From positions 124,001 to 188,000 of the forward strand of contig JAUJYZ010000591.1 in assembly GCA_033675265.1 (NCBI GenBank): a stretch of DNA of 64,000 nt. The letters are read 5' to 3'. This DNA is from Actinostola sp. cb2023. Taxonomy: Eukaryota; Cnidaria; Anthozoa; Actiniaria; Actinostolidae. The notes beneath the pieces are model-generated. The model was given only the letters and a program-made list of their open reading frames with translations, ran no database searches and was not told where the DNA came from. Positions 22,450-32,794 of this stretch are shown here, piece after piece (within the stretch, counting starts at the first letter, position 1; the number at the start of each line of letters is the position of its first letter). The position numbers were made by a program, and so were the translations under genes.

Positions 22450-23490
22450 GTCCCTTTTGATCACTGCTACACTTATTGATAATATTTTTACGAATCAAAT
22501 TCATCAAACTGAACATTTAAAAGGAATCTTATTTAATGACATATCTGATCATTTACCCATATTCTCCGTCACAAACTATGGAACACAAACCAAATGTAAT
22601 ACATCCGATACAATGAGCTATACAACTAGAATAAAAACTAACTCGTCTCTTGAATCCTTCGCAAATGAATTACAAAGCTGTAACTGGCAATCAACATTAT
22701 CACAGAATGATCCAACTGTATCATATAAAATTTTCTACAGTAAATTCTTTGGGTATATGATAAACATTTTCCGTTTAAAAAAATAAAAAATAAAAATAGG
22801 ATAAATAATTTCTGGATATCAAAGGGACTAAACAAATCTATGAAAACTAAAGAAAATGTATATAAAAATTATCAAAATCTCCTTCAGAAAAAAACGAAGC
22901 AAAATACAAATTGTATCGTAACAATAAGAATTGCTAAAAAGAATTATTACAGTAAAAAACTAAGCCAAACCCAAAACAACATAAAAAATACTTGGCAAAC
23001 AATTAATGAATTAATCAGGAAAAAACATTCAAAAACAAATTTACCTCACTCTTTTATATTCGATAAAAAAGACATAACTGATCCTGTAGCCGATAGCAAA
23101 CAATTTTAATGAATTCTTTGTTAACGTTGGACCAAATCTTGCAAAAACATTCAATAAAACCTCTAACGAATTTCACAAATACTTAACAGGAAGTTATAAG
23201 AATTCCATATTCATAGAAAACACATCCTGTGACGAGATGAAAGGCATAATTAACAAATTAAGAAGTACAAAAAGTTGCGGAATTGATGAAATAAATAGTA
23301 GAGTAATCAAGCATGTATCTACGTATATATGTCAACCTTTATCCCACATTTTTAACCTAACGTTTGCAACAGGTAAAATACCTAATGAACTAAAAGTGTC
23401 TTTAATAACACCAATTCATAAATCATCTGATAAAAATGAATTTACGAACTACAGACCTATATGCCGGGTTGCAGTTAAACAAGAAAACTC
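22450..23490 (+). pseudogene. LINE (CR1/L2-like) ORF2 fragment
   Basis: A 5'-truncated, broken ORF2. 22457-22786 encodes the end of the endonuclease (TLIDNIFTN, NDISDHLPIF). After frame breaks, 22840-23109 encodes a Lys/Asn-rich linker. 23237-23479 encodes the RT N-terminus (KSCGIDEINSRVIKHV, LITPIHKSSDK, NYRPI), then homology ends. Jockey-superfamily order is clear; the exact clade is not resolved. Inactive. Confidence 0.75.
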
Positions 23491-23717
23491 ACCAGCAAAA
23501 TTAAAGTAAGAAAGCTAACAAGTGAACTAGATTAAAAGTAAATTTCTTGTCACTACAATTGGAGGCTTTGGTGAAGGAAGTTGTTAGAAGTTGCTCGCAG
23601 TCATGCCGATAAACAACCAAAAAGCGCGCCAAATTCCGAAGGTGTTCAAAAAGTCAAACATCCTATTTAATTAAGTCATATCTTGCTTTATTCTACTTGA
23701 TATTCCAACTGCTTTTA

Positions 23718-23776
23718 AGGTGACTCGCCCGAAAGCAGAGCAACACAAGTTACTAGGTGACTCGCCCGTAAATCTG
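23718..23776 (+). repeat. CTCGCCCG module, copy A
   Basis: Contains GGTGACTCGCCCGAAAGCAG and CTAGGTGACTCGCCCGTAA. Preceded by AATATTCC-like TATTCCAACTGC and followed by CTTGGGATGTATT, which can pair imperfectly. Confidence 0.6.
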
Positions 23777-23867
23777 TTCTTGGGATGTATTTTCCTCTCT
23801 GTAACTACTAAGTATACATAACAGTCATATCTTGCTTTATTCTACTTATAAAATATTCCAACTGCTT

Positions 23868-24893
23868 TTAAGGTATCAGGGTACCCTAACCGACCGCTAT
23901 GCATTCAAGTCGCCTTAACACAGAATCCGTCCATTTAAACCCCAATGAAGTATACATTTTCTGAAAGCTAAATAAATGGAGATTCCAACTAATGGTCTAT
24001 TAACAAAAAAGAAACAAGCGTTTTAGAAATAAATCAAGATCAACGAATTTTCATATAGCATTATACGGTGAGTTCCTTGGCAGCCGCATTTTATCGGAAA
24101 TTCAAGATAATTATCTTTGTGCACTCAAGAGACATCAATTATCAAAAGGGTTTCTCCGATTTTCGATAAGTTGCCCCATTGCTTTTTTATTTGCCGCTAA
24201 ACTTTCGGTACGCTAAATAAACATTGTTTTTTACTAATCAGTTAATAACTCAACAAAAAAATAAAATATCAAAAATCGGAGACACCCTTTTGAAGATCAA
24301 TTATCCGACATGGGCTTTGTGAAGTTTCAAATAAATCCGATAAAATCCCTTTGGCAAGGAACTCAAAATGTGAGCCTATTTGTTGGCATTTCGTCTTTTG
24401 AGAAAAAGCCGAAAGAAGGTCAATGTGCCTCTGTTTACATAAGTAGATTAGTCCATACCATGACAATGGAATCTAATTACTCACTGACAGATTGTGACCA
24501 GAGAGTGACCAGAGTATCAGTTGCAATCATACAACGTGCAGTACTTGTTGCCTAATCATTTCGTGCTTGCTGGAAATTACATACATGGTTAGTACACATT
24601 GGTACGGTATTCAAACATACGTAATTTCATGTAAATAATTGTGAAATATTTGCGGGAAGTCTGTTGCGTGACTAATTACCACACTGTGATGTAGGTGTGT
24701 GAGTGCTCGCTTGTCAACAGCTTTTCACTTCAAATGAAATCCAAAATTCCTTTTTTGATTCTAACTTTTTAGGAAACTAATATTTTTAGATTCTGTTTTT
24801 TGGAGATGATAGATAATATTCAATTTTATTTGATGTCAAAAAATCTCAAAACCGGTGGTTTGAGAGGGTTTTTGGGGTACCCTGATACCTTAA
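23868..24893. mobile_element. TTAA-type element inserted in a CTCGCCCG module
   Basis: Ends GGTATCAGGGTACCC and GGGTACCCTGATACC are perfectly inverted, and TTAA flanks each (23868-23871, 24890-24893), as in piggyBac/Kolobok-type insertion. Left flank (ATATTCCAACTGCTT) and right flank (GGTGACTCGCCCG) rejoin across the site to give the module context of copies A and C. Interior has a second inverted pair (TTCTCCGATTTTCGATAAG / AAAAATCGGAGAC). No transposase frame recognised. Confidence 0.8.
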
Positions 24894-24950
24894 GGTGACT
24901 CGCCCGAAAGCAGAGCAGCAGAAGTTACTAGGTGACTCGCCCGTAAATCT
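24890..24950 (+). repeat. CTCGCCCG module, copy B (split by TTAA element)
   Basis: Right part of the module: GGTGACTCGCCCGAAAGCAG, CTAGGTGACTCGCCCGTAA. Its left arm is at 23852-23871, across the inserted element. Confidence 0.6.
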
Positions 24951-25027
24951 GTTCTTGGGATGTATTTTCCTCTCTGTAACTACTAAGTAAACATAACAGT
25001 CACATCTAGCTTTATTCTACTTAATAT

Positions 25028-25112
25028 TCCAACTGCTTTTAAGATGACTCGCCCGAAAGCAGAGCAGCAGAAGTTACTAGGTGTTCCGCCCGTAAATCTG
25101 CTCTTGGGATTT
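25028..25112 (+). repeat. CTCGCCCG module, copy C
   Basis: AATATTCCAACTGCTTTTAAG, then ATGACTCGCCCGAAAGCAG and CTAGGTGTTCCGCCCGTAA, then ATCTGCTCTTGGGAT. AGAT here pairs with the downstream ATCT, where copies A and B have AGGT (a G-T wobble). Confidence 0.6.
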
Positions 25113-25144
25113 TTTTCTCTCTCTAACGTACAAATATAACTGAT

Positions 25145-25227
25145 CGATAATTATGGGTTTAGGTAAAGTGCGAGTCGAAAAGTTGCGAGTTGCGAGTTGC
25201 GAGTTGCGAGTTGCGAGTTGCGAGTTT
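25145..25227 (+). repeat. GAGTTGC heptamer array, left inverted copy
   Basis: CGATAATTATG, AGTGCGAGTC, then six GAGTTGC-type heptamers (25182-25225). The same order is found inverted at 28717-28799, so a 3.65-kb stretch is bracketed by these ends. Confidence 0.75.
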
Positions 25228-26249
25228 GTTTCATAGAAGTGATTGTTTTATTTGGAAACTGGGCAAAACCGGTTTTATTAGCTGGTAGTGATCATGTATC
25301 AGTTGATAGCTGTCAAAACCATAATTCATATCTCACAAATACTCGCGTCGATTCAAACTTAGAGTTTAGACTATTTTAAAATGTTTCTTTATTTTACACA
25401 ATTTTGCCTCTGTTTGAATATTTTATACACATGCAGTCACGTAGTTTACAGCTTAGCTTAGTTGACTGGGGTACGGTTGCAGCAGACTCTTCGAGTGTTT
25501 ATTTATCGATACAAGTTTTGAAATGTTTGAGGGGCTTACTACTGCTGCTGCTCATTGCTGGTACTTCAGTAAAGAGACGCGACGATAACAACAATCAGTA
25601 GAACTTGCTAAATCGTTTGCCGTAGCAACTAACCTGAGTATCAGGCCCGAGGGGAGGTTATGATGCAACAGACCCAACAGATGACGGGTGTTACTAAACC
25701 GCGAAACAACGAAACACCATTACAATATAGATTTCACACTGGACCATACACAACGTCTGTATTTTTTTTTGTCGATTTTGAGTTAAAATAGACAAGAACG
25801 GGATCATTTTGAGTATCATGTCTGCAACCAATCTGTCATCGCTTCACTAATAGCAAGTTCTAAAAGGTTCATCCAGGCCGGCATCCAGGACACCCGTTAG
25901 TGTTGAATATTATAGTTTTTATTTCGGTTATTAAAGTCAATGTACGGTTTACTTTACTTATCTTGTATTCCTGTTCCTCTGAGGTAAAATAGCTCTGCTA
26001 AAATAGCTTTTTGGCATGGATCGATGGTGTTTTTAAAGTAAGAGTTGAGAGAAATCGCGGCAGCGGGGAGTCATCTCGTGATCACGTACTCAGTTGATCT
26101 GGTCCAGTTCGGCCAAAGGTCAGGAAGTTCGTATTACCGTGAGTCCAGGTCGGCACTGGTTCGTACACAGGTGTAAATTAAAAATTAAAAATACTAAATA
26201 CCGATATATATTAATTTTGGCAAATCGCTGTATACACAGTATTAAAATA
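25228..26249. other. Unassigned sequence
   Basis: Short open frames only; nothing recognised. It is possibly interior of the 25145-28799 bracketed segment. Confidence 0.35.
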
Positions 26250-26545
26250 TACAGCTATTTCAAAAAACGTTGTCTTGTGAATACTGAATACTGAATAGTG
26301 CATTCCAAGACCAAAATGCATTGTGGGTCTCATACAATTGACTGAAGTAAATATATCGAAGTATATCAGCTCCAATATAGTGAGGAAACCACTGCATATT
26401 TTCTGGACAGTGATTTCCTCGATATATTGGAGCTGATATACTTCGATATATTTATTTCAGTCAATTGTATGAGACCCATAATGCATTTTGGTCTTGGAAT
26501 GCACTATTCAGTATTCACAAGACAACGTTCTTTGAAATAGCTGTA
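26250..26545. mobile_element. TACASCTATTTC-family palindromic MITE, copy 1
   Basis: Starts TACAGCTATTTCAAAAAACG and ends with its reverse complement at 26526-26545. Arms of nearly 140 bp meet around a short centre near 26397. Arm text (AATGCATTGTGGGTCTCATA) is partly shared with the copy at 59389-59649. Confidence 0.85.
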
Positions 26546-27640
26546 TATATATATATCGCAAAAACGTTTGATATTTTTAAGAGATATATACATATGTATG
26601 TCCGCCTTTTTCTATTGTTTGGTTAGACATATATACCAAATTGCACAAACATTGACCCTTATAAAATCATTGAACATAGAAGCTGAGACCGAAACGACTG
26701 TAGGGATATCTGCTGATTAGATCATTTTACTATGAAGTCCATGCACTGCACGTTGACGTTCCAAACAGCAACAGAGAGATATTTTGGTATTCTAGATGAG
26801 ATTATGCAGCCTATTCATAAGATAAAACATAAAAAGACATATGAAGTCCAATTGCTATGCATAACGAGCTGCAGACCCACTTTATTTGTACGGAGCCTGC
26901 TGTGCGATAAACAATAGGCTGCGGTTTTGAAAAGTTAATCCCACTTGACTCATGGCGTTACACATGATGACATCCTATGTACAGATCTAATGTACTACGT
27001 ACTAAGGATTATTCCATATTTGGAAGAAGTCTTCTTTTGGCGCTATATTAGTACAACTTTTCGCGCTTTTATTATGGACTGATCGTCGGCTCGTCGCTAT
27101 GATCGGTGCTGGAGCAGTTTCTGTTCCTCTTATCCAAGTGTTTGAGAATTCAAAGGTCTGGTAAGTTACTAATAGATCGTACTGATGTTGCAAGTCATCA
27201 AGGTTCAAGGAAAATGCAATTTTTAATGAAGATCGAACTCTGGCAATCATTCTGAGGTCTAGGATTTCGTGAACGCGTGATGGCAGCAGTTTCAATCAGT
27301 TAAAAAATATGATAGCAAAAAGAAGAAAGTGTTAGTCGCTGCCTTTAGATTGGTGTCAGGTTTGCTAAGACATCAAGAACGTTAACTATCGGCCATAAAG
27401 GATTTTGATATGACCAATGCTGTACATCAAATGAACAGAATTGACCTCACAGGTCAATATCGATATTTTTGAAGGTACTAGTATTTATGACAACTTGTAA
27501 GTATGACTTTTCTTTTTCATGCATTGCCAAAATTCTCATGGCAATTTGAGCATGGAGAATTTTGATCAAAAGATTGGAATGGACGAAGCAGAGCGGCAGA
27601 GATACCTCCAATTCATGTTTGTAATAATAATCATTGAACG
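26546..27640. other. Unassigned sequence
   Basis: Includes a frame at 27002-27295 (minus, 97 codons) without known motifs or splice support. No gene is claimed. Confidence 0.35.
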
Positions 27641-27715
27641 TTTTCTCGTAGTGTTTCGCCCGAAAGTAGCGAAATTACTAGGTATTTCGCACGTAATTTT
27701 GTGGAAAGTTTGATA
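27640..27715 (+). repeat. CTCGCCCG module, copy D (diverged)
   Basis: GTGTTTCGCCCGAAAGTAGC and CTAGGTATTTCGCACGTAA, followed by TTTGTGGAAAGTTT. Most diverged copy. Confidence 0.5.
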
Positions 27716-27749
27716 ATTATATTGTCACTTAAGTAAACCCCCAAATCAA

Positions 27750-27835
27750 GTAAGACTTTTCCTCGTGCTTTCCAGGTGTCTCGCCCGAAAGCAGCAGGAT
27801 TACTAGGTGCTTCGCCCGTAGACCTGTGGAAAGTC
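27750..27835 (+). repeat. CTCGCCCG module, copy E
   Basis: Outer arms AAGACTTTTCC and GGAAAGTCTT are complementary; inner AGGT/ACCT also pair. Core GTCTCGCCCGAAAGCAGCAG and CTAGGTGCTTCGCCCGTAG. Confidence 0.65.
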
Positions 27836-27848
27836 TTTCTTTGATCAT

Positions 27849-27939
27849 ATGAAATATTCCCTCGTGCTTTCCAGGTGTCTCGCCCGAAGGCAGCAGGATT
27901 ACCAGGTGAATCGCCCGTCGTCCTGTGGAATATTTCATG
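27849..27939 (+). repeat. CTCGCCCG module, copy F
   Basis: Outer arms TGAAATATTCC and GGAATATTTCA are perfectly complementary (11 bp) and differ from the arms of copy E, while the core (GTCTCGCCCGAAGGCAGCAG, CAGGTGAATCGCCCGTC) is conserved. Confidence 0.65.
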
Positions 27940-28716
27940 TTCACTACCCTGTACGGCCCAATGATGCCGCGTCTCCCAAAAAAGCTTATCCTCAAATTTG
28001 GTTGTGCTTGTCCATTCTCTGTCTGTTAGTTACACGGTAAAATGTATGGAACAGATCGAACTAAGCAGATCCCCGATATAACTCGTGAACCCCGGTAAAA
28101 CGAACATATTTACCCTAATAGCCAGCTATTGAATGATTGAGATCATTTTGCCATTGAGTTTTGTCACGCTACTACCGTTCATGTCTCGTACGCTACCATG
28201 ACCGTGACCTACGTGTTGACATACATAGTACACAGCTATTTGTCTAGGGATTAATTCCTGCTGTGATGATCCCACCCTGCGGTCGCTAATCTCCACTAAA
28301 GAATTCAAAGAAGCCTGCAAAAATTGTAAGCACGTACAAATATAGATGACCTGCAGCTCCTTATGTAATGTAGTTAAAAAGAAACAAGACATTTTATATC
28401 ATTAAGTATTTTACAATCAACGAATAAATGATCTGTGTCACAGGAAGTTTGATATGCGTTATCAGAAATTCCCCCTACAATATTTATATTCCAAAGCTGA
28501 TTGAAATCTGGATAGGTCTATGAAAAGAACGCATGGACATATTATTATTTACTCAGGAAGTGAGATGCCAAAAAAGGTATTTCGAGTTCTTCTATATTTA
28601 TTTATTTTTTGTGTAATTCTATTCATTTATCTTTTATTTTTATTCATTTATTTATTTCGTTTTAATCATGTATTTTTCATAATTTATTTTTGACCAGACA
28701 TTGATTTTAAGAACTG
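27940..28716. other. Unassigned sequence
   Basis: T/A-rich in 28590-28700. A minus frame at 28126-28392 lacks recognisable motifs. No gene is claimed. Confidence 0.35.
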
Positions 28717-28799
28717 CAACTCGCAACTCGCAACTCGCAACTCGCAACTCGCAACTCGCAACTTCTTGACTCGCATTGTTACTACACTCGATAATTATG
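28717..28799 (-). repeat. GAGTTGC heptamer array, right inverted copy
   Basis: Reverse complement of 25145-25227: CAACTCG heptamers (28717-28763), GACTCGCATT, then CGATAATTATG at 28789-28799. Confidence 0.75.
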
Positions 28800-29103
28800 C
28801 GCGTCTAGTTTTCGATTCTGTTGTTGTTATAGTTTGTTGATTAAAGCTGGCACGACTTGACCCTATTAGTCATCACCGCTTGCGTTGCTAGTTCTAGCAT
28901 GGATTAAGTCCAACACATAAATGCGTACATTTTCACACCCACAAAACACCGATTTACAACCCATGCTATGAATTTATTTCTGGGTACATTTTCACGCGTG
29001 AAATTCCAAAATTTTGGCTAGCGCTCGTGATTCGTGAATTTCGGACATTTTGGTCCGTGACGCGTGAATTTACAAAACAATCGCCTGTAAAGCGTGATCA
29101 TGA

Positions 29104-29130
29104 CCCCCCCCCCCCCCCCCCCCCCCCCCC
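29104..29130 (+). repeat. Poly-C run (~27 nt)
   Basis: Homopolymer directly after CGTGATCATGA. Similar poly-G/C runs occur at about 60550-60563, 61100-61119 and 62958-62979; lengths in such runs are unreliable. Confidence 0.8.
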
Positions 29131-29267
29131 TGCTACCCTGACGGAGACCATCGCCGATAAGAACCGGCTAGAGGCAATCGATTGGGGTAATTGGTATGGA
29201 GTTTTTTATGGTATCAATACGATATGGAGAGAAGTATAGTATATATAAAGTATATAGTATATTTAGA

Positions 29268-29790
29268 GGTTAACACACTCGAGCGAGTGGGTTATCGGGA
29301 TTTACCTGCACGAGTTCACTAACAATGAACGAGAATGAGAAAATTTCGAGTTCATTGTTAGTGAACGAGTGAAGGTAAAATCCCGATAACTCACGAGCAA
29401 CGAGAGCGTTAACATTTTTATTTAATCAATTTGAATACATTGCTGAGGCAAGCTAATACTGTCAGTACGACATTTATTGACGTCGATCATTAGACTCAAG
29501 TCACTCAAAATGATAGTTTGTTAAATGACAATTAGTTTTAGCAATACAAAATAAGTTTGTTAAGAATTAAATTGGCAGAAAAGTACAATAATATGAGAAC
29601 AATGAAGATTATAAAAGGTTTTGTAATACCGTGGTGTAAAAGCCATGGTGTAAATAATTTACACCACGGCTTTTACACCACGATTATGACGTTGCCACGG
29701 TTGTCACGTCATAACCACTCGTCACGTGGTACAAATCAACCAACCAGAAGATCGGAATTTGTACAATGTATGAAAATTGAATAATAAAGT
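29268..29790 (-). mobile_element. Dispersed element, inverted copy of 8275-8575
   Basis: Reverse complement of the modules at 8275-8575: GAGGTTAAC end, TTTGAATACATTGC, ACACCACGGCTTTTACACC, then TACAATGTATGAAAATTGAA. This copy has an extra hairpin, TTCACTAACAATGAACGAG / TTCATTGTTAGTGAACGAG (29310-29372). It has no coding frame. Confidence 0.55.
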
Positions 29791-30095
29791 ATATATACCA
29801 GACAGATAGGATAGCGAATGTTTGGTAGCGAAACTGAGATGATCGTGTGTGAGTAGTTTACGCAACACGGATGGCAAAGGTCAACATGAACTGGAAGGCG
29901 ATTGGATAAACGTACGTGAACTAGGGATGTCGATGATTGATTTAGGCCAATTCGGACAAAGAGTATATTAAAGTTGGGTAGAAACGTGGATAGTAATATG
30001 TGACTGAACTAACTTTCTCATGAGATAATGAAGTAAATAATGTTTCTATAGTGAAAATACCTTCGTTCCTCAACATTTAAAAACCGACAGTATCT
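29791..30095. other. Unassigned sequence
   Basis: No repeat or gene recognised. Confidence 0.3.
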
Positions 30096-30290
30096 CTCCT
30101 CTCCTTTGAACTCTTTCAGGCGCCCAAGATTCGTAGGAAATTCTTTCAAATTCCCACTCCTCTCTCCTCTCCTTTGAATCTTTCAGGCGGCATGCCCAAG
30201 ATTCTTAGGAAATTCTTTCAAATTCCTACTCCTCTCTCCTCTCCTTTCAATCTTTCAGGCGGCACGCCCAAGATTCTTAGGAAATTTCGA
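30096..30290 (+). repeat. ~80-bp tandem repeat, three units
   Basis: Three copies of a unit with CTCTCCTCTCCTTTGAA, TCTTTCAGGCG and AAGATTCTTAGGAAATTC. Confidence 0.85.
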
Positions 30291-31472
30291 ATTCGTGCTT
30301 TATCCCGAGGCGTCTGATTACTCGGCGGGCGGGCGTAGCCCGATCGAGTTTTAAAATGGGCTCGTTTTTTCTTCTTCGTCGTCGTAGGGAAAGGTTGCAA
30401 AGCTGTCGTTTGTTCGCAACACCGCTGGACGGCTCAATGACTCCGACGACGCGACGAACAAGCCGAATGTAGTGCGAATGAGAGCGAATGTAAATATACC
30501 TATATTCAAATTAAAACGGAATAAAAAAACACATTATACGACAAGGATAATGGGATTTTTATGACGTGGCGGTTAAGTTATTAGCTGATTGGCCAAACCA
30601 ATCACGTGAGAATAGAGCATATGGAACTCGGTTTATAAAAGGGCTGTCGTATCAATCGCACGCCCCTTTCCTCGGTCACATTGGTACATCAAGTACAATA
30701 ATTCTTCACTGGAAAGAAAATTTCCCCACCACCTCCCCCTTACTACCGCCCGTGCATAGTCATTCAGTAGTTTTACTTAAATTTGGTTCTCTTCTTGCAT
30801 GCTCGATTGGTCTTCGGTCGAGCACATGCTTTGAGAACTTGTCGAGGAAATATTGTGTAAGCTTGTTGTTGTAAAGCCATGAATGCTGCCAAGTCTAATA
30901 CGCTCACTCCACATACAAACGCACACGACGTTCGCGGTAGATCCACGTAACAGAATATACAGATCTCATTCGTATACCAAGTTTATTTATTATACAGCTC
31001 TGTATCTGTAGTAAAAGTTGTATGTAAGTGCTAGACGTGATTGTGAACGGAGTTGATCGGACCCCAGTAGATTACCAGTACGAACGCTGAAACGTCTATC
31101 AGAAAACTGAAAGCCTGATGATCGTATTCCGGTAAAACCACACCAGTCCAGTTTGTATCAATGAATATGGAAGTCATGGTGATAATTATGTCTTACGGAA
31201 GTCGAAGAAAGGACGGGTTTGTAAACAAAGAAAGAATTGCTAAGCTTATTTATTTATGTCATTAAGTAAATTAAATGGAATACAATGAATTTTTTACAAT
31301 AACAGAGCGTATTCTCGCAATCTGATTGGCTCTCAGCCATTGTCAATAAGAGGACAGACACATAGCATGACGAATCGCTCGCGCACGGAACCAGCGCGCG
31401 CTTGAAACGGTTTTTCTGTCAAACTTTATCCTTGCTTTTGGATGTTTTTTTGACTTTGTTATTGTAAAAAAG
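30291..31472. other. Unassigned sequence with CpG-rich start
   Basis: 30290-30470 is GC-rich (GGCGGGCGGGCG, TCGTCGTCG). No supported exon is seen. CGCAATCTGATTGGCT at 31317 is a MITE-like tip. Confidence 0.3.
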
Positions 31473-31655
31473 AAATCGCAAGCGGTTTCCCATTGTCTGT
31501 ACTCTTATTGACAATGGATTTGACGTCACAAAATGTCCAAAACTTGGCAGTGAAACCACTCGCTACGCTCGTGGTTCCACTTGAGTTTTGAACATTTTGT
31601 GACGTCAAATCCATTGTCAATAAGAGTACAGACAATGGGAAACCGCTTGCGATTT
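31473..31655. mobile_element. Palindrome with ~80-bp arms
   Basis: AAATCGCAAGCGGTTTCCCA through ATTTGACGTCACAAAATGT is mirrored on the right, ending TGGGAAACCGCTTGCGATTT. The centre carries CGCTACGCTCGTGG. It directly abuts the TTAA-type element at 31657. Confidence 0.8.
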
Positions 31656-31656
31656 G

Positions 31657-32332
31657 TTAAGGTGATTCCCTTGAAATAGAAGCAAATCCTAGAATTTTCT
31701 ATAACTTGGCATGGTGATACATTACGGTATGGAGTTTCAAAAAATGCACTAAAAACAGGGGGTCACCGCGCTCATTTTTGCGCTACACTACTTTGAAATT
31801 ATGGTATTTTAGGTCTTTCAGTCGAGTCTCGCGTGACATCGGGATCGGGTAAATAATTTTCCACAACTTAAAAGACAAACTATTAATAATGAACTAAAGT
31901 GGTTGCTATAGCTTTTGTATCTCTAGCCTACCGTCTGATAGTAAGAAAATGCTCGAATTTTGCATAGTTGTCGAAAAATAGAACAAAAAACACAGATGTT
32001 CGAACCATCGAGAGGGTCTAAAAATCGATACTCCGTATGCTTTCATTCAATTTTTTTAATGTTTGAAATCCTACCTTTTTTTAATACTTTGCTATATACT
32101 AGAGAACTATAATGTGATGAAAGTTATTGAATAAAAAATGGGGGTCACCGTGCTCGATTTCGATTTATTTTGAGAAAACTTCAGTTACACTTGAAATATT
32201 GAACGATTTCCAATGGTCTCCAATGTGCGCGAGCTCGATGGCGTCAGTTAGCGCGCGCTCGTCAACTAAAATTTTATTCAGAATCGTGCGCAGTAGAGCG
32301 TGCGCAATGCAATTCAAGGGAATCACCTTAAA
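31657..32332. mobile_element. TTAA-type MITE, 676 bp
   Basis: TTAAGGTGATTCCCTTGAA at 31657 and TTCAAGGGAATCACCTTAA at 32314 are perfect inverted ends including TTAA. Subterminal GGGGGTCACCG motifs recur inside (31759, 32141). Piggybac/Kolobok-like target choice is inferred from TTAA. No transposase. Confidence 0.8.
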
Positions 32333-32550
32333 CAGACACAAGCCTAGTAAATATATTTGTCATTGTATACTTGTAATTTACCACTGTCTGTTTACAAGAC
32401 TACATTTACCATAATGCAGTTCGGTCTTGGAATGACGTATCACCTATTGCCTAAGGACTGATGTCCTCGACACTGTTCAAACCTTTTTTATGCGTGTATA
32501 CATAAACCTATCTCAAAAAAGGCTGTCTGCGTAATTCATCCTGTATCAGT

Positions 32551-32760
32551 AGGTACTTCATATATGGTACAATATGGTGGACCATAGTACATTGTCTATA
32601 TACAATAATCCGTCATTTTTAAGTATATTCTTAATGTTTTGCTTACTATGAGATGTTAAAATACGATATAAATATGATAGAACGACGCATACATAATAAA
32701 AATGTACCATTTGAGAGAACGAGGCATAACTAATAAAAATGTACCATATATGAAGTACCT
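32551..32760. mobile_element. Short MITE with AGGTACTTCATATATGGTAC ends
   Basis: The 20-bp left end at 32551-32570 is perfectly inverted at 32741-32760. Inner direct repeats AATAAAAATGTACCAT occur twice. It sits 34 bases before the acceptor of the second cyclase's first recognised exon. Confidence 0.75.
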
Positions 32761-32794
32761 AGGCTGTATCAAGCAACATATCTACTTCTCTTAG

